Of a stretch of 64,000 nt of DNA, positions 36,903-49,596 are shown piece after piece. The position numbers were made by a program, and so were the translations under genes. The number at the start of each line of letters is the position of its first letter. Within the stretch, counting starts at the first letter, position 1. The notes under the pieces are model-generated. The model saw only the letters and a list, made by a program, of their open reading frames with translations. It was not told the DNA's origin and did no database searches. This DNA comes from Pyxicephalus adspersus (Eukaryota; Chordata; Amphibia; Anura; Pyxicephalidae), in assembly GCF_032062135.1 (NCBI RefSeq), contig NC_092859.1:72863580-72927579 (forward strand), read 5' to 3'.

Positions 36903-37989
36903 TGGACCAGCCATATTTGCTCTGGCTCAAGCTAAGCACTAGAACACTAAAAATCCATAGTCTGTCTAAATTTTCTCATGACAATAAACATCCACAATAT
37001 CATGGCAGCCATTTCGTTTATTGCTAAAATCAAAAAAGTTGTTTTTATGCACCAAAATATTGGTGTGATGTAGTGCTGACATGTGCTGTATTGATTTATT
37101 TGAAAGTATTTATAAATCATATATATATGATTTTTTGTAATGTAATGGTTAGGGTTTCTAGTATGTTGGCTATTAGAGAATTTTGTTACTAATTAGAGTT
37201 ACTTTTAGCAAAGTTAAAACTTTTAAAGCTAAAACATCACTTCCCAGTCCTAAACTCACAAGAATAGACATATTAGGCGGCATCACTAACCATCACTAAC
37301 AATAACACTATAACACTAGAGGAAATCACTTTGCAACAATATAATACCATCAATTTGAGATAAAAGCTTTGTGCTGGAGCAGTGTGGATTCCTACATGCA
37401 GGCCACTCTATATAACACAAACATAAATGGGGAGTTCCATGGACTGCACAGATCAGTAGGAGAACACCTAATGATGTTTGTTGACCATCAGAAAGTAAGT
37501 ACAATGGACTTAGGATAAATGGACCACAGGCATGCAGAATTTGTAGTACTGCAGTGTTAGTGCTGCAAACAACACACTGGGTATATGTGTTGGGGTGCAG
37601 TTTTGAATTAATTGCATCAATGCAGGTAATTACCCCAATAAAGTACTGTAAACAGACCCAAGGGCTGGGAAATGTTGGTGCATTGCTGTTCCATTCTTTT
37701 TTAAAGGCACCTCAACAATCTTTCATAATAAAAATCTGCAGCACTCCACAAGATACAATAATACACTATGGGGATTGTGGCATGCTGTCTTACAAAAATA
37801 GCCCATGTACATTTTTATTTTACTAGACACGTTAATGCATTACCTACAAATTGAAGAAGAGAACAGCTGCAAATCATGGATGTTTTGAATAGGTGTGCAC
37901 AAAGCAATAAAGTGCATTATTTCCAGGCCTTGCAGGATCCCTAACCCAGGCTTGTTAGCAACACAGTAGATACATGGACCCAGCCCTGA

Positions 37990-38075
37990 CCATTTATTCA
38001 TTTATTTGTTTGTATTTATATAGCACCAACATACAACGCAGCTTTACAGAGTCCATAGTCATATCACTATATATC
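37990..38075 (-). repeat. SINE-like repeat fragment, inverted
   Basis: GTATTTATATAGCACCAACA followed by 'tacaacgcagctttacagagtcca' is the reverse complement of the 'gctgcgt..tatgttggygctatataaa' core found at 36779 and 62631. Confidence 0.5.
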
Positions 38076-40377
38076 ATTATAGCTATAGTCACATATAACT
38101 ATAGCAGCAACAACCTTATAGCTGTAACAAGGAAGCAGTCAGGTGTGTACAGTGTATTTCTTTTAAGCCAAAACTAGTACAGACTGCAAAAAGGTGATGA
38201 TTTTCATCAGCTTAACCTCCATTACTTCTTTTTGGCATTTTTATATTTGTTTGAAAAAATATATTTTATCCCTTTGCTCCATGAAAAATTGTTTTGCTTG
38301 AAAGGAACATTCTCATGATTTTCATAAAAACTTATTTTCTGGAAAACCACTAAACATCACTGGAGTAAAAGCATTCTTTGTTTATATAGTATTGTAAGTG
38401 ACCAGTTAGAAATAAGACAACACACATGTTTACAGTTGATCACTTTTCACAATTATTGCAGCAACAGGCTAGGGGAGTAAAAGGTATGGTTGTTTAAAAA
38501 TTAGCCTGGAATTTCCAGAGCTCAGTGATGCAGAATAATTTTCCATATCTTTACTGGCACATCTGCTTAGATCTCTAAATATAACCCATTTACATTTCTA
38601 TCTCAGTTAGTAATGTTAGCTTGAACTCCAAAAGGAAATATAGTTTGCTTCTTTAATAAAACAAAAGGCTTAATACAAATTTTATGTATTGGATATAAAG
38701 TGGCATTGAATAACTGCTCATGGAAGCTGCATGGTACCACTAGCAAACACCTGAAAAAAATTTCAGAATTAATTATTGCAATTCGTTCCAATTTTAACCA
38801 TTTTTAAGGGTTGTCTAAATGTGGTAAAACCACCTGCAAAAATCACTAGTCTGATCTTTGCTTATAGGATAACTGTACCTTCATAGCCACCCCTCTTCTG
38901 TATACTCTCCTGAATAGAGATGACTGTGACCTGAAGAATGCTTTAATGCCTCTGGGCAAAATTATCTTTCCTTGGCTAGGCCTGCATATCTTCTTTGACA
39001 AAAAATAGCAGAGAATAGAAAAAAAAAAAACAAGAATCAGTAACAAAAATGAAAAGGCTCTATATTCATTGTGCTAAAGAAAGAGATCTTAAGTTAAAAA
39101 GTAAAGTTAAAATGTTTTATATTACAATTATCGGACTGTATAATGGTGCTATGAACAATTTCTTTGATTATTGGGTATCCCTTGGATGTTTTTTAATGTT
39201 AGGGACTTTGTTAGATAATAGATGGGACAATACGTTTTTACTAGATTTTTTATTATACAATACTTTAATTTACTAAATAAAATATGTATTTCTAATTCAC
39301 CTATTTTCTCCTGAGCTAAACAAGCATTGTAAGCATTGTTCTAATCTTTTTCTAGGTTAAAGTCTTCTAGTAGGAAAAATGTGTTAGGCAGCCAGAGTTT
39401 TGTTTGAACGCTATTATCAGCTCGCAAGGATGAAAGTGGAAAACCAGCTGGGATTAATGAAAATAACAGCAATGTGAATAGTGCAGGAACAAAATGGTCA
39501 GGACTCTTTGACTGTCTTATTTGTGCAAGTTGCTGCCCTGACATGTACCAGAACATATCTGCCATTCTACTTACACTAATCATCGGGGTGCCATAATAGT
39601 AAGTGGCCTGGATTTGAAATGAAATACATTATAAATATATAGAAAATTGTTTGCAGTATTTAAATTACTATCACTCTACTTTAATTTATAGCCCTAAAGA
39701 GACCCTGTCACCAGACTGTTTATTTCACAAATATTCTTTCCATAAGATAATATGTATTTTGATAGTAGTTTATGCCTGCTATATACCTGTAAAAGCCTTG
39801 GTTCTGTACACATTCAAAAGACCTAAGACTACCCTTGGGCTCTGCTATCTTGGATGTGATGTCAGCAGCCCCACTTGACTCAAAAATGTAATTCAGGTTA
39901 CACTGTATAGTGTTCCTCTTTGCTCCCTTACACTTACAAGGTTCTATATATATGTAGAATATGTAAGGAGGTAAAAAAGAGGTGGAAGAGCCAAGCCAAA
40001 TCAGTAATTAGACACTAAGAAGATCCATGCCTGGGTATTGACCTTCCTGAGTCTAATTTGCCAGCAAGTTCAGACGGACATTGGAAGTCAATAAAACTTT
40101 TTCATGCAAAGAAAAAATGCTTCAAGTAAATATTAAATAACCTTGTGTTTTATTTGCTTTTATTTGCAAGGCATTTTTAAATAGGACTGCAAACCCATCA
40201 GCTGTAATAGCACATCTTGAAAATCCTAAGAATTCTCTATCTCTGTCTTAGCAATATGTATTACAAGCAACCAACAATGCTTGTACAGACAGGTGTTACT
40301 AATTATATTGGATTGTTTAGAAAGTTTTGGTGAACATAATAATTGTATTGTGTTTCTGTTTAGTAGATTTTAAAATA
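38076..40377. other. AT-rich sequence, no gene
   Basis: No coding segment could be supported. A block beginning 'aaagagaccctgtcaccag' near 39695 looks like the end of a dispersed repeat but has no visible partner here. Confidence 0.45.
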
Positions 40378-40472
40378 TTATATCAGGGCAGGGTCTGTGT
40401 GTACTATGTATTGTCTGCTATACAGGGCCACAGAAAATTGATGCTATAAAAAATAATAATCATCATAATAAC
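40378..40472 (+). repeat. SINE-like repeat fragment with (TAA)n-type tail
   Basis: The segment 'cagggcagggtctgtgtgtac...tgctatacagggcc...gatgctataaaaaataataat' matches the general plan of the SINE-like copies at 36779 and 62631 but is more decayed. Confidence 0.4.
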
Positions 40473-41151
40473 AATATTATTCAGTCCTAATTGCAGAAAT
40501 TGAGCATATCAATGTTAATGTAACGCAGATGAGCTGCTCCACCCAGGATTCCACCCAAGGCATAAACACAACTTTACCCATGCTCAGTGCAGGACTGAAA
40601 TGAGGAACCTCTATTTCCAATAACAGCTAGCCATGGTGTTTTCTGCCTGACTTCAACCACAACTTTTCTGTAGTTTACAGAAATTAGAACCTGGGTCATG
40701 TTTAATTTGCTGTTTGTAACACTATTTCTCAAATTTTAATTTTAACCATAGAGACACATACAGTATGGAGAGTTGGGAAAATTATCAAGGAATCATAAAG
40801 GAACTGTGCTATTTTTCGTGGGAGAATGTTGTTGTTCATGTTTATGTGGAAAGGGATAAGAGTAGGCACAATACCATTTATCTTACTTGGTAACAATACT
40901 GACTGGAGAAGATTTTTCTAAATGGTCCAGTCAATGTTCCAATTAAACCAGGTGATCAAGGAAGATTAGGGGTTATCTATAGTCATGAGGTGACCACTTA
41001 GCCAGCTGTATCCTCATGTCTTGGAACCTTGGTAAATTTGTCACTTTCTCTCAAAGTGGAGCAAGAACTCAGTGAGAACATTGACAGCAAAAAACTTGAC
41101 TTAACTTATTTTTTTTCTACTAAATATAATTTTGTAAAAAAAAACTCTTTT

Positions 41152-41688
41152 TTGAAGAGAGACGTTTAAGGGGGATCTGATCTGATGACCCTGTATAAAT
41201 ATAAAAATGGTCCATATAGAGAACTATTTTCCCAATTATTCACTTTGAGATCATTACAAAGAACAAGAGGGCACTCTTTGCGTCTAGAGGAAGTTTAAGC
41301 TTTGGATATGGAAAGGATTCTTCACTGTAAGGTCTGTGAAAATGTGGAATCAGCTCCCTCAGGAAGTAGTTTCAGCAACTACTATAGATTGCTTTAGGAA
41401 AAAGCTGGATGTTTTTCTAGAAGCACAGAATATAAATGGGTATTAAGGATTTAAAGTAAAGATAACAGAGACTGTTGATCCAGGGAACATCCGATTGCCT
41501 CATGGAATCAGAAAGGAATGTTTTTCCCCTGTTGAAGCAAATTGTACCAGGGGTTTTTTGCCTCCCTCTGGACCAACTATGTCTTATAGGGTTTTATATC
41601 TGGAATATGTATTTTTCCCTAGTGGTTGAACTTGATGGACTAATGTCTTTTTTCAACCTGACTTACTATGTAACTATGTAACTATGAA
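41152..41688 (+). mobile_element. CR1-type LINE, 3' end of the reverse transcriptase ORF and 3' tail
   Basis: One frame from 41179 reads 39 codons that include T-R-G-H-S-L-R-L-E, the sequence found near the C terminus of CR1/L2-type LINE polyproteins, before a stop at 41296. Continuing homologous blocks in shifted frames (for example around 'gaaaatgtggaatcagctccctcaggaagt') show a degraded coding relic. The 3' end, 'gttgaacttgatggactaatgtcttttttcaacctgact' followed by repeats of CTATGTAA, has the plan of CR1 3' ends with their 8-bp microsatellite tail. The copy is 5'-truncated, as usual for LINEs, and inactive. Confidence 0.75.
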
Positions 41689-42041
41689 CATTCACTTCTA
41701 GACCAATTTTAGTCCAGGGCTACTGAAAGACCCTTTATAAGGTATCTAGTCCCAAGGGTTCCTTGAAGATTGGGCTTGATGTTTATGTATGATGTTTTGC
41801 ATTAGCTAATGTAGTGCATTTTTTTTAAATAAACTATGACTTTGTTGTTATGGTTGCAATGTCATAGCTTCCATACTGGATGTAATTTCCTTTAATTCTT
41901 CCCAAAGATGTGTGTAAATATTTGAGTTTAGTTTAAAACAAGATATTTTTAAAGTAACCACCTGAATTTCTAACATTTGCTATCACCACATGACTAGTAT
42001 GCTTAAACATAATTTCCTCTGATACTCTATTTTCTTACAAT

Positions 42042-42272
42042 TTAACCCTTTCCAGCTCAGGACCATAGGTAACTCACCATTCATGATTTGTAACCGGGCA
42101 CAAGACCAGCCATCATATCCTATCACTTCAGAGAGCTCAATGCAGAGTCCAACAGGACCAGTGGAGCAGGTCAGATACTCCTGGAGACAAGGAAATTAGT
42201 GTCAAGAACATATGGGTGAGTGTGGTGTTTAAAAGATTTCTTGTTTTACCATTTGAGTCTGGAAAGGGTTAA
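42042..42272. mobile_element. TTAA-flanked MITE (231 bp), piggyBac-like
   Basis: The ends are perfect inverted repeats including the target site: TTAACCCTTTCCAG at 42042-42055 and CTGGAAAGGGTTAA at 42259-42272. The interior is unique here and has no open frame of note. Its termini differ from those of the two longer TTAA elements in this window, so it is a separate family. Confidence 0.75.
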
Positions 42273-45200
42273 ATTTTCTTTTGCACACATTTTACTGACA
42301 AGTTCTCAAATGTGTTCCTGACTATGTAGAGTGTTCTGTCTTCTGGGGTCTACCAGTAAATACGGCAATGACAGGCTAACCTAACTAATAAGGATGTTCC
42401 ATTGATGGATGTAAGTAAAACATGGTCAAACTTTAAAAATCAACCTCTGTGTTAAGATTAAAGACAGGTGAAAGGGCTTGGGTTTGGTTCATAAAGGATT
42501 GGGTGAACATACTTTGAAGATTACAGATTCCAATTTTTTGATTCGAACCAACATAAACTTTGTAGGAGATTTTCCAGGTAGTGAGTAGTCTGGTACAGGG
42601 AGATATTACAAACTAGCGCACAGCTAAATGTTTAGTCTTCTTGGTTTGTTTAATGCAAAATTTTAAGAATGTTTTCTATAATATGAATACCAAACTTACA
42701 GTAGAAGAAATTACAGTGAAGAGAATAATGATAATCCTATAAACAGGTTTAGGAACAAGGTGAATAGGAACTGGTCATCAAGGTGAATGTCAGCTTTTAG
42801 CCAGTTACAAAGTTAAACCTAAACAGATTGCAGTTAAGATATGTATCTTTTACAGTTAAACAAGGTTGGAGTATTTGTAATACATTACATTCAGTAGATT
42901 TTTTAACAGATATGGTAAAAAGTATAACATAAATTGAAAGTACATGCAATACGAGTTGAGATTAGATGATTTCAGGAGCCCTACAAATTTTTTTCAGATT
43001 GGGGTTTCCTCTAAAGGGGTTTTATCTTAAAGGATAACTGTATTTTTAGAGAATGTACAATTATCCTGTACCCCTTTTTCCTGACCTATATTAACTCACC
43101 TCCCTTTTAAGATATTTGTTCTTACCAAGATCCTGGTACTTCCCAGCAACTGTTACTTCTTCTCATTTGTGTCTCTGTCCATTCATTCTTAACATTTACA
43201 CAATATATGCTTTTTTTGTTAGAAACATTTTTCTTCATGCTCCTGGCATTTTTTTATTTCTACTGTACACTACATGGGATACGTGCTGATCAGGTTATAA
43301 TCCAAGTTTCCTGGCATTTTTACAATAATAATGAAGTGCAAGAACAATAAAACTTCTGTGCAGGATTTGCATTGTCAGTGTCTGATCAAAAAAAGAGAGC
43401 AGGATGCATGAGAAGTAATGGGAAAATGTCACTCTGGTACTTTATCTTCCTCCGTGTGCTAAGTTAGAGGGTATTTTATAGAGGTAAAGAAAGGGACAGA
43501 ACATTGACTACCACAGACAGGAAAAGGAGATGGCATGCAAGGATGGAGGGGTCTGAGCTAGGGAACTGACTCTGCCTAAATAGTCAAATATTCTAGCAAG
43601 CTTAGGGGCACAATGAAATTAATAAAAATTGTTTGCATAAAAGAAAAATGTTGCACGCATTGAAAATACCTGATTTCCAGTTTTCTGTTCTTTTACCTCG
43701 TTTTTTTTTATTGTTCTTTAAATGAACACTCTCAACTGCTTTAACTGGTGTTGTAATCATAATGTAATCATAGGTCTACAGGTCAGAACACCTCAAACAT
43801 AGCCCCCTTGAGAGTCATAATAAGATAATGTAGACTATACTTCTCTACAAGAACTAGACTTGTGACTTGAATAAACACTATTGTGTAATGTAGAGTGGCC
43901 CTCCATGATTGATAGCTGCAATGTCACCTTCATCAAGTTGTGCGTTCACGAAACTGATAAGAAGGTGCCAGACTCAGCTGTATCCTGGAGTCACAAAGAC
44001 TGGTGCCATACCTTAACTGCTTACTTAGCTACTTTTTCCATTGTCCTTTTCATACAGAACAGATGGGGCTTATTCTAATTGGAGGTCATACAAAAAAACA
44101 GTTATTGCTTTCAGGTATAACAGAAACATAATGGAACCTTCAGCAAAGCAACCCGTTTTGGTAGTGCCTTGTAAATACATTCACTATCTATCTTTAAAAA
44201 AATGTAATGGTTCTTTAGGAAGTTTACTCAAATTATATTTAGCTCTGTGCCAGATCCCCTTTAATATGTGGCTTTTTTACCTATTTTTATTCCTGTCAAA
44301 GGTCCAAAGTGGTGAGGAGATAGAATGGATGGTCATTATGTCCTCTTCCTACGTACAGGGAAAGCACAGGTTAATAACATTGACAAACATTCTTTAAAAT
44401 CACATCCAAGCAGGTCAAAGGTAACATATAAGAGGGACAGGTATTTAAACTTGATATTTCTTGTTTCCTAAAAATTGGACAGGTCCAGTGAGTTAATTAG
44501 TAATCTGGCCATTGACCTAACGTACACACGGCTAACTTGTATGCAATCCTTAAGAAGTAGAAGCACAGAAGGTATGTTGATGAATTTCTCTTTGACAAGA
44601 ACAACACATTGATAAATACCAACCATCGAACACTCCTGAAATGGGTTACAAGTGATCTGATGCACTTATTTTATCATAAATACCTCTTTGTTATAAAAAT
44701 GAAAAAATCTAATGGTATTAGGTATTTTAAATTCGTAAAAATGTATTGAATGCCCTAAAGATGTACTATGCACCCTGACATTGCATACCAGAACATAAAA
44801 CAAATAGAGTTTTCATGAAAATCATTTAAACACAGCTAGGAGCAGCAGCTGTATGTAACCTGAATGTTTCTTCAGTATCAAAGCAACTCAGTCCTGCTGC
44901 TGCATTGCATATAATAACTATTGGCAAAATGCTCAAAGATCATATATGCTGGATGAAAGGTATATCTCTAAAATAGAGATCCTACAGTGTAAAAACCTCT
45001 CAGCATAAATATAGCTTTTCAAGGGAAAAGAATTTGTTCAGTCGTCCTAGATATATAATATATCTCACTGCTGTATCTTTTTGGAGAATGACAGCATTTG
45101 CAGTCTGTAAGCAATTAAATAGTCTTCTTATGTCACAGCCCATTTCACCAGCATACAGAGAATTCTGAAAATATCAGATTTAGCTTTAGGAAAAGAGTTG

Positions 45201-46483
45201 CATCAGATTGCTATTTTTACATGCATTTGATGCTAAAGCTATGGGAGCTTTAATGAGGCTTTCTAATGTAATGCAATGCAGAATAACCAGTTCTCATTAC
45301 CCCTTATGTTGCTGACTGCTAGGGGGTCTCTCCGTAAAGATACCCCAAGACCTGACTGCTCTAAAAGGCAGCTTCAAGGCCACTATCACAAAAAGCTAAA
45401 GATATTTAAGTACACCTATCCAGCCTGTCTAGTGCCCCTGATTTTAAGTGTTATTAGAAGACCAGAAGGAAGACCAATTAATTAAGTAATTAGTTTCCAA
45501 CAAAAGGTAATAGGGTTTCCTTAACCATTAGCTGATTAATCTCTACATTTGTTGTTTTGGTGCTAAAGTAATTTTGCATCAGAGTAAAGAGTCTCCTCTC
45601 CTAATGACCACCAGTATAAGGTGGGCCTATCTCTAATGACTACCATTGGAACATAGTATTATTATTAAGGGCCCTTTTTCTTTTGAATACCAATATAAGG
45701 GACAATGTTTTTATTTCTTTTTTATTATTTGTTTCATTTCATTAATATGGATGATTTCATTCTGAGCGAAGGGGTGTTATTAATTGATTCACTCAGGATG
45801 TCAAATACGCTGGGTATGCTAGGCTCTTTATTCTTCTTTAATTGTTATAGCTACAAAAAGCTATACCTTATTAATCACACCAATGTGACATGGGCTGACA
45901 GTATAATTATTCTTAGAAAATGTTCAGTGAGACCTGAATATTAGTTCAATGGTTTATAAGTGGCATGAAGGTTGAAAAAGGCTGGTCTAGGGTATGGTGT
46001 GCACAGGTTTTAGAGACTGGTTAAAGTCAGTTTAAATTTCATACGTGCATGTTTTTTATTACTCCCTACAAGTCAGTAGGAACATATTACAAACATGTGG
46101 TAAACAGAAGGCAAATGCACGGCAAACTCATGTAAATTTATTGTGAAGGTACTTCAAGTATATCTTAAATGCCTTGGCAGTGATTTCAAAGCAATTTCAA
46201 AGCAACTGCATTAAAAACTAGTCCCTGCTCTAAACACACACACACATACTTTTTTTTGTAGTGTCCTAAATTTATGAGTTTGGTGTTGAAGTTTTTGTAT
46301 ATAAAATCACTGCATAAAATCAGTATTTGTTGCAATTTAAAGCTGTTTTATAATTTTATTTGTTTGTGTACTTTGACCCAATTGTTTTATTTTGCCTCAC
46401 TTTAAGTAGCAGTATTGAAAATGGATCCTGTTCATTAGGCATTCCATTTGCCTAGTATTTATTTTTCACATTTTTCTTGACAG
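42273..46483. other. AT-rich sequence within the proposed HRH2 intron
   Basis: No further exon was recognised. At about 45590-45700 there is a decayed tandem repeat of 'taatgaccaccagtataagg'-like units, the inverse of the family at 60530-60800. The open frame at 44041-44397 starts with TTG and resembles nothing known. Confidence 0.45.
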
Positions 46484-46691
46484 GAATCATCCCAGATGGT
46501 GCAGTGGATGTTTGGATTACATGACCTACAGAGCAAGGCTGTGGCTTTTTAAATACCTCCCTAAACAAAGTGTATGGACCTCAATGCTGAATGATGCCGT
46601 GGTTGAAGCTCCAAATGATGCACAAGATGCACAAGAACAGCGTTCCCTGACAACACTGCCATTGCAGCTTCAGGACACTGCCATTAAGTAA
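46484..46691 (+). CDS. HRH2: Candidate alternative C-terminal terminal exon of HRH2 (68 codons)
   Basis: A pyrimidine-rich tract ending in TTTTTCTTGACAG (46471-46483) forms a good 3' splice site. The HRH2 reading frame would leave its exon after AG of the last Arg codon (19480-19481). The first G here (46484) restores that Arg, and 68 further codons follow without interruption to TAA at 46689-46691. The segment is richer in G+C than its surroundings and encodes a basic, Trp/Cys/Tyr-containing start (NHPRWCSGCLDYMTYRARLW) followed by an acidic, Gln-rich tail. AATAAA at 46705-46710 lies 14 nt after the stop, with GT-rich sequence just beyond, as expected for a terminal exon. Splicing over the 27-kb intron would remove the HRH2 stop and give a 437-aa receptor. 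Human HRH2 is known to have isoforms with different C termini. I could not align this peptide to them, so assignment to HRH2 is inference. It could instead belong to another transcript or be a chance open frame. Confidence 0.55.
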
Positions 46692-46704
46692 AAGTCTTGC
46701 AGGA

Positions 46705-46710
46705 AATAAA
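46705..46710 (+). terminator. Candidate polyadenylation signal AATAAA after the distal HRH2 exon
   Basis: A canonical AATAAA lies 14 nt after the TAA of the proposed terminal exon and is followed by TCTTGGTGAG, which is G/T-rich. Position and context fit a 3' end signal. The hexamer is common by chance in DNA this AT-rich, so the support comes mainly from its place behind an open, correctly phased exon. Confidence 0.45.
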
Positions 46711-47679
46711 GTATACGGTCTCTTGGTGAGCTTACAGAGACTAGGACCAAGTTCACAGACTATGACAACATATGACTTCACATGTATAAACTATATGTGC
46801 CAAAAATACACACTTCTAAAGCAAGCCACAATTAGGCTGTGTTTTTTTTTTTTTCAGAAAGATACACTGTAAAACATATTAACAAACTAAAAGATACTTT
46901 GTTTAATGGAATTCTTATCAGCACTGTGAATGGAATTCATCAACTGTCATATTTAAAACAAATGTCTTTGTTGTGGAATATCACAAAACCAGCGGCAACT
47001 GTCAATGACTTGAATGTCATATACCATGAGTGTGGGTGTCACAACACATGTCAGATCCTTGAATGCTGGCCAAAATGTACATCTTCTATAAACCTTCAAC
47101 ATGATTAACTGTTTGATTGCTGGTTCACATTGAAAAATTTTACTTCCGCTTACACATATATTCATTCATTAAGATCTTGATCTAGATTATTCACCAAAAC
47201 AGTATTTTGAAAACAACATGTAACCTCTCATTGGAAACGTGACCAGCGTGTCAGTAACTCAGCGCCTATCGTAACAGTATTTCACGTACTAGCTTTTCAA
47301 TCAAACGTGTATAGGAAATTATTTTTGAAGTCATAAGCAGGACTAATACAATTTTTGTGAAGGAGGTCTTGCTTGATGCCTTAAAAGTAATTAAAAGACT
47401 CACATGTGGTTTTGAAGTAAGGAGTCTGACTCTTTATATCCTTTTAGTAATTAAAATTCACTGTTTAAAATTCACAAATTTTTGTTTGTTATCTAAATGG
47501 TTGGTCTGGTTAAGCCATTATATTGGAGAGTATTGGATCTTAAGGGGTTCCCGTGGTAATGAATCTTAAGGAATTGCTCTTGGGTCCATGTGTCCTTGCC
47601 AACGAGCAAGTTTATTGTAACTTCAGTGCTTCAAGAACAGGGCCTAAACGCTTCCACACCACTTTTGACTAGATGATAG
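46711..47679. other. AT-rich sequence between the candidate HRH2 exon and the 4.4-kb element
   Basis: Nothing was recognised except a poly-T tract near 46842-46854. Short open frames on both strands overlap one another and look incidental. Confidence 0.5.
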
Positions 47680-47900
47680 CTCAGACATTGGGGATTTATA
47701 TGCTTACCTCCTTCTTTTATAATTACCAGTAAAAAAAACTTTCCTGCTACAATATTCTGTAACTTTATATGGAGGTAGATTCTAGAGAGAAAAAAGGAAA
47801 AATATTTATTTGCAAATAGATGGGATTTTTAGGTGTGTTTTAACAATTACACAACTCCAATTTATCAAAAAAAATCCTCTAGACAATTTTATTTCTACCA
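47680..47900 (+). repeat. Left terminal inverted repeat of the 4.4-kb element
   Basis: Blocks such as TGTAACTTTATATGGAGGTA and 'tcctgctacaatattc' mirror 51886-52097, with small indels. Confidence 0.85.
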
Positions 47901-48619
47901 TGACGAGGGTAGCTTGGACTTTCTAGCCCATCCTTCACCGCCACCATCAGAACCTCCACCTCCTCTCGACCCCCCACCTGCTTACCAACCACTCCCCCAC
48001 CATTAAATATCCAAACAAAAATCTTGGATTTAAATTGGCTGGCAATCATTCATCAAGTAATAAACAAACAAATATCCAATAATAAATAAATGACAAATAA
48101 ATAAATACATTTTACACTTTTGATATGCAAGCATACATTAACATAACATAACACTCCAATATTATTATTATAATCATTACTTAACCGGGATTATATAACG
48201 CCAACATTTTACATTGAATATAACCTATTTAACCAACAACCTAATTCCCCCCTTTTAATAATACATAACCATAAAAACAATATCCATAATGTTATCAAAC
48301 TTCCGGGTATACACCCAAACAACCAGGCTACAGGTCTCAGAAGGCAAAATCCGCACCCAACAGTACTTTAACTCTTCCAACATCCACCTTGGCCCCTAGA
48401 CGCCCAGCACCGCCTCAGGAGCCTCAATCATCCGTTCACCATAAAGGGGAGACCCCACCAAACAGGATCCCCCCTGTCAAAATCCACCACTTTACTAATG
48501 CACTGGATCCTTGCCTTCCAAGATCCCAAATGCCACAGCGCTCAGGTGTGAAACCTCACACCTGAGCGCTACCTCCACACTCGCCGAACTTGTTGAATTC
48601 CATCCTGCCAGTTAGTCTT

Positions 48620-49265
48620 CCTCCGTTCCTGGCCGCAGAAATGGCCCACCGCCATATTCATCATACTCTGAGCTGTGTTGAACTGTTACATTACGCAGGC
48701 CCTTGTCCACAAGTTGGTCCTGGCCACCGTAAGCGGCCAGACTGCAACACTGGGTCACTCCTGCCGCCACCTCAAAACTAGCCTAACAGCACAAATTATG
48801 CCCAACTTGGAACATTACCAAAATCATAGCCCACCCTGGCAGCCCTACCACGCCCAGGGGCCACTCACCCACCACAAACATGCCAACACTTGATGTTGCA
48901 CTAGGATACCCCCATTCCTGGCCCCTGAAATGGCCCACCACCATATTCACCTCACTTCGGGCAGTGTTGAACTATACCCCTGAGCTCATCAAACTGGTCA
49001 TGGCCACTGTATCCAACCAAACTGCAACACACGGGGGGACCCACTCCACCATAATCCAAGTACTTCAATCCAATGTGCTGCCACTTCTGCTCCTGTCTGT
49101 TTATCAGTTGGACCGCCGTCTACCTCTCGCCACACCCAACGAAAGAGTACCCAACTCACAACCCAATGCAAGCCGAACCAACCAGAGCTGAACATCCCAA
49201 CTTGAAATATTAACAAAATCAATCCCTCCCAATCCAAAGTTAAATCCTGCCACCCATGCCCAGTA
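48620..49265 (+). repeat. Diverged direct repeat of ~290-bp units inside the 4.4-kb element
   Basis: Two units share GAAATGGCCCACC, 'ccatattca' and 'tggccac.gta' (from about 48640 and 48930). A second shared block, 'cccaacttg.aa.attac.aaaatca', occurs near 48801 and 49196. The units are well diverged, so this amplification is older than the duplication at 20-27 kb. Confidence 0.65.
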
Positions 49266-49596
49266 ACCACCAGCTGCCCCCGCTAATTGACTCTGGTACC
49301 CCACCGACTACAGAATCACCTGCCATCGAAAGCCACAACTCATGAACAACATCCACACCCAGCCTACCACCCGGACCTCGTCTCGGAACATCACCCCACT
49401 CACAACACACCCCAGAATACGCTTACCACCGCACACTACCCTCAAAGGAAAAGTGAAAAACTTATGTTACCAACATCTCAACACAAATAGACATAACAAC
49501 CTCAGCCGGGCTGGAGGCCAGGGAAAAAAAACAAACTGTATATCCTCTCACTATGCTGAAGCCAGCCACAGTACTAACCTCAGGGGGTAATGAAGC

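Noticed and set aside
41475..41681. Open frame ending in the CR1 3' tail
   Set aside because: It lies in the 3' untranslated part of the LINE and is out of frame with the reverse transcriptase relic.
44041..44397. 118-codon open frame on the plus strand
   Set aside because: The first codon is TTG, there is no family resemblance and no splice sites give it context.
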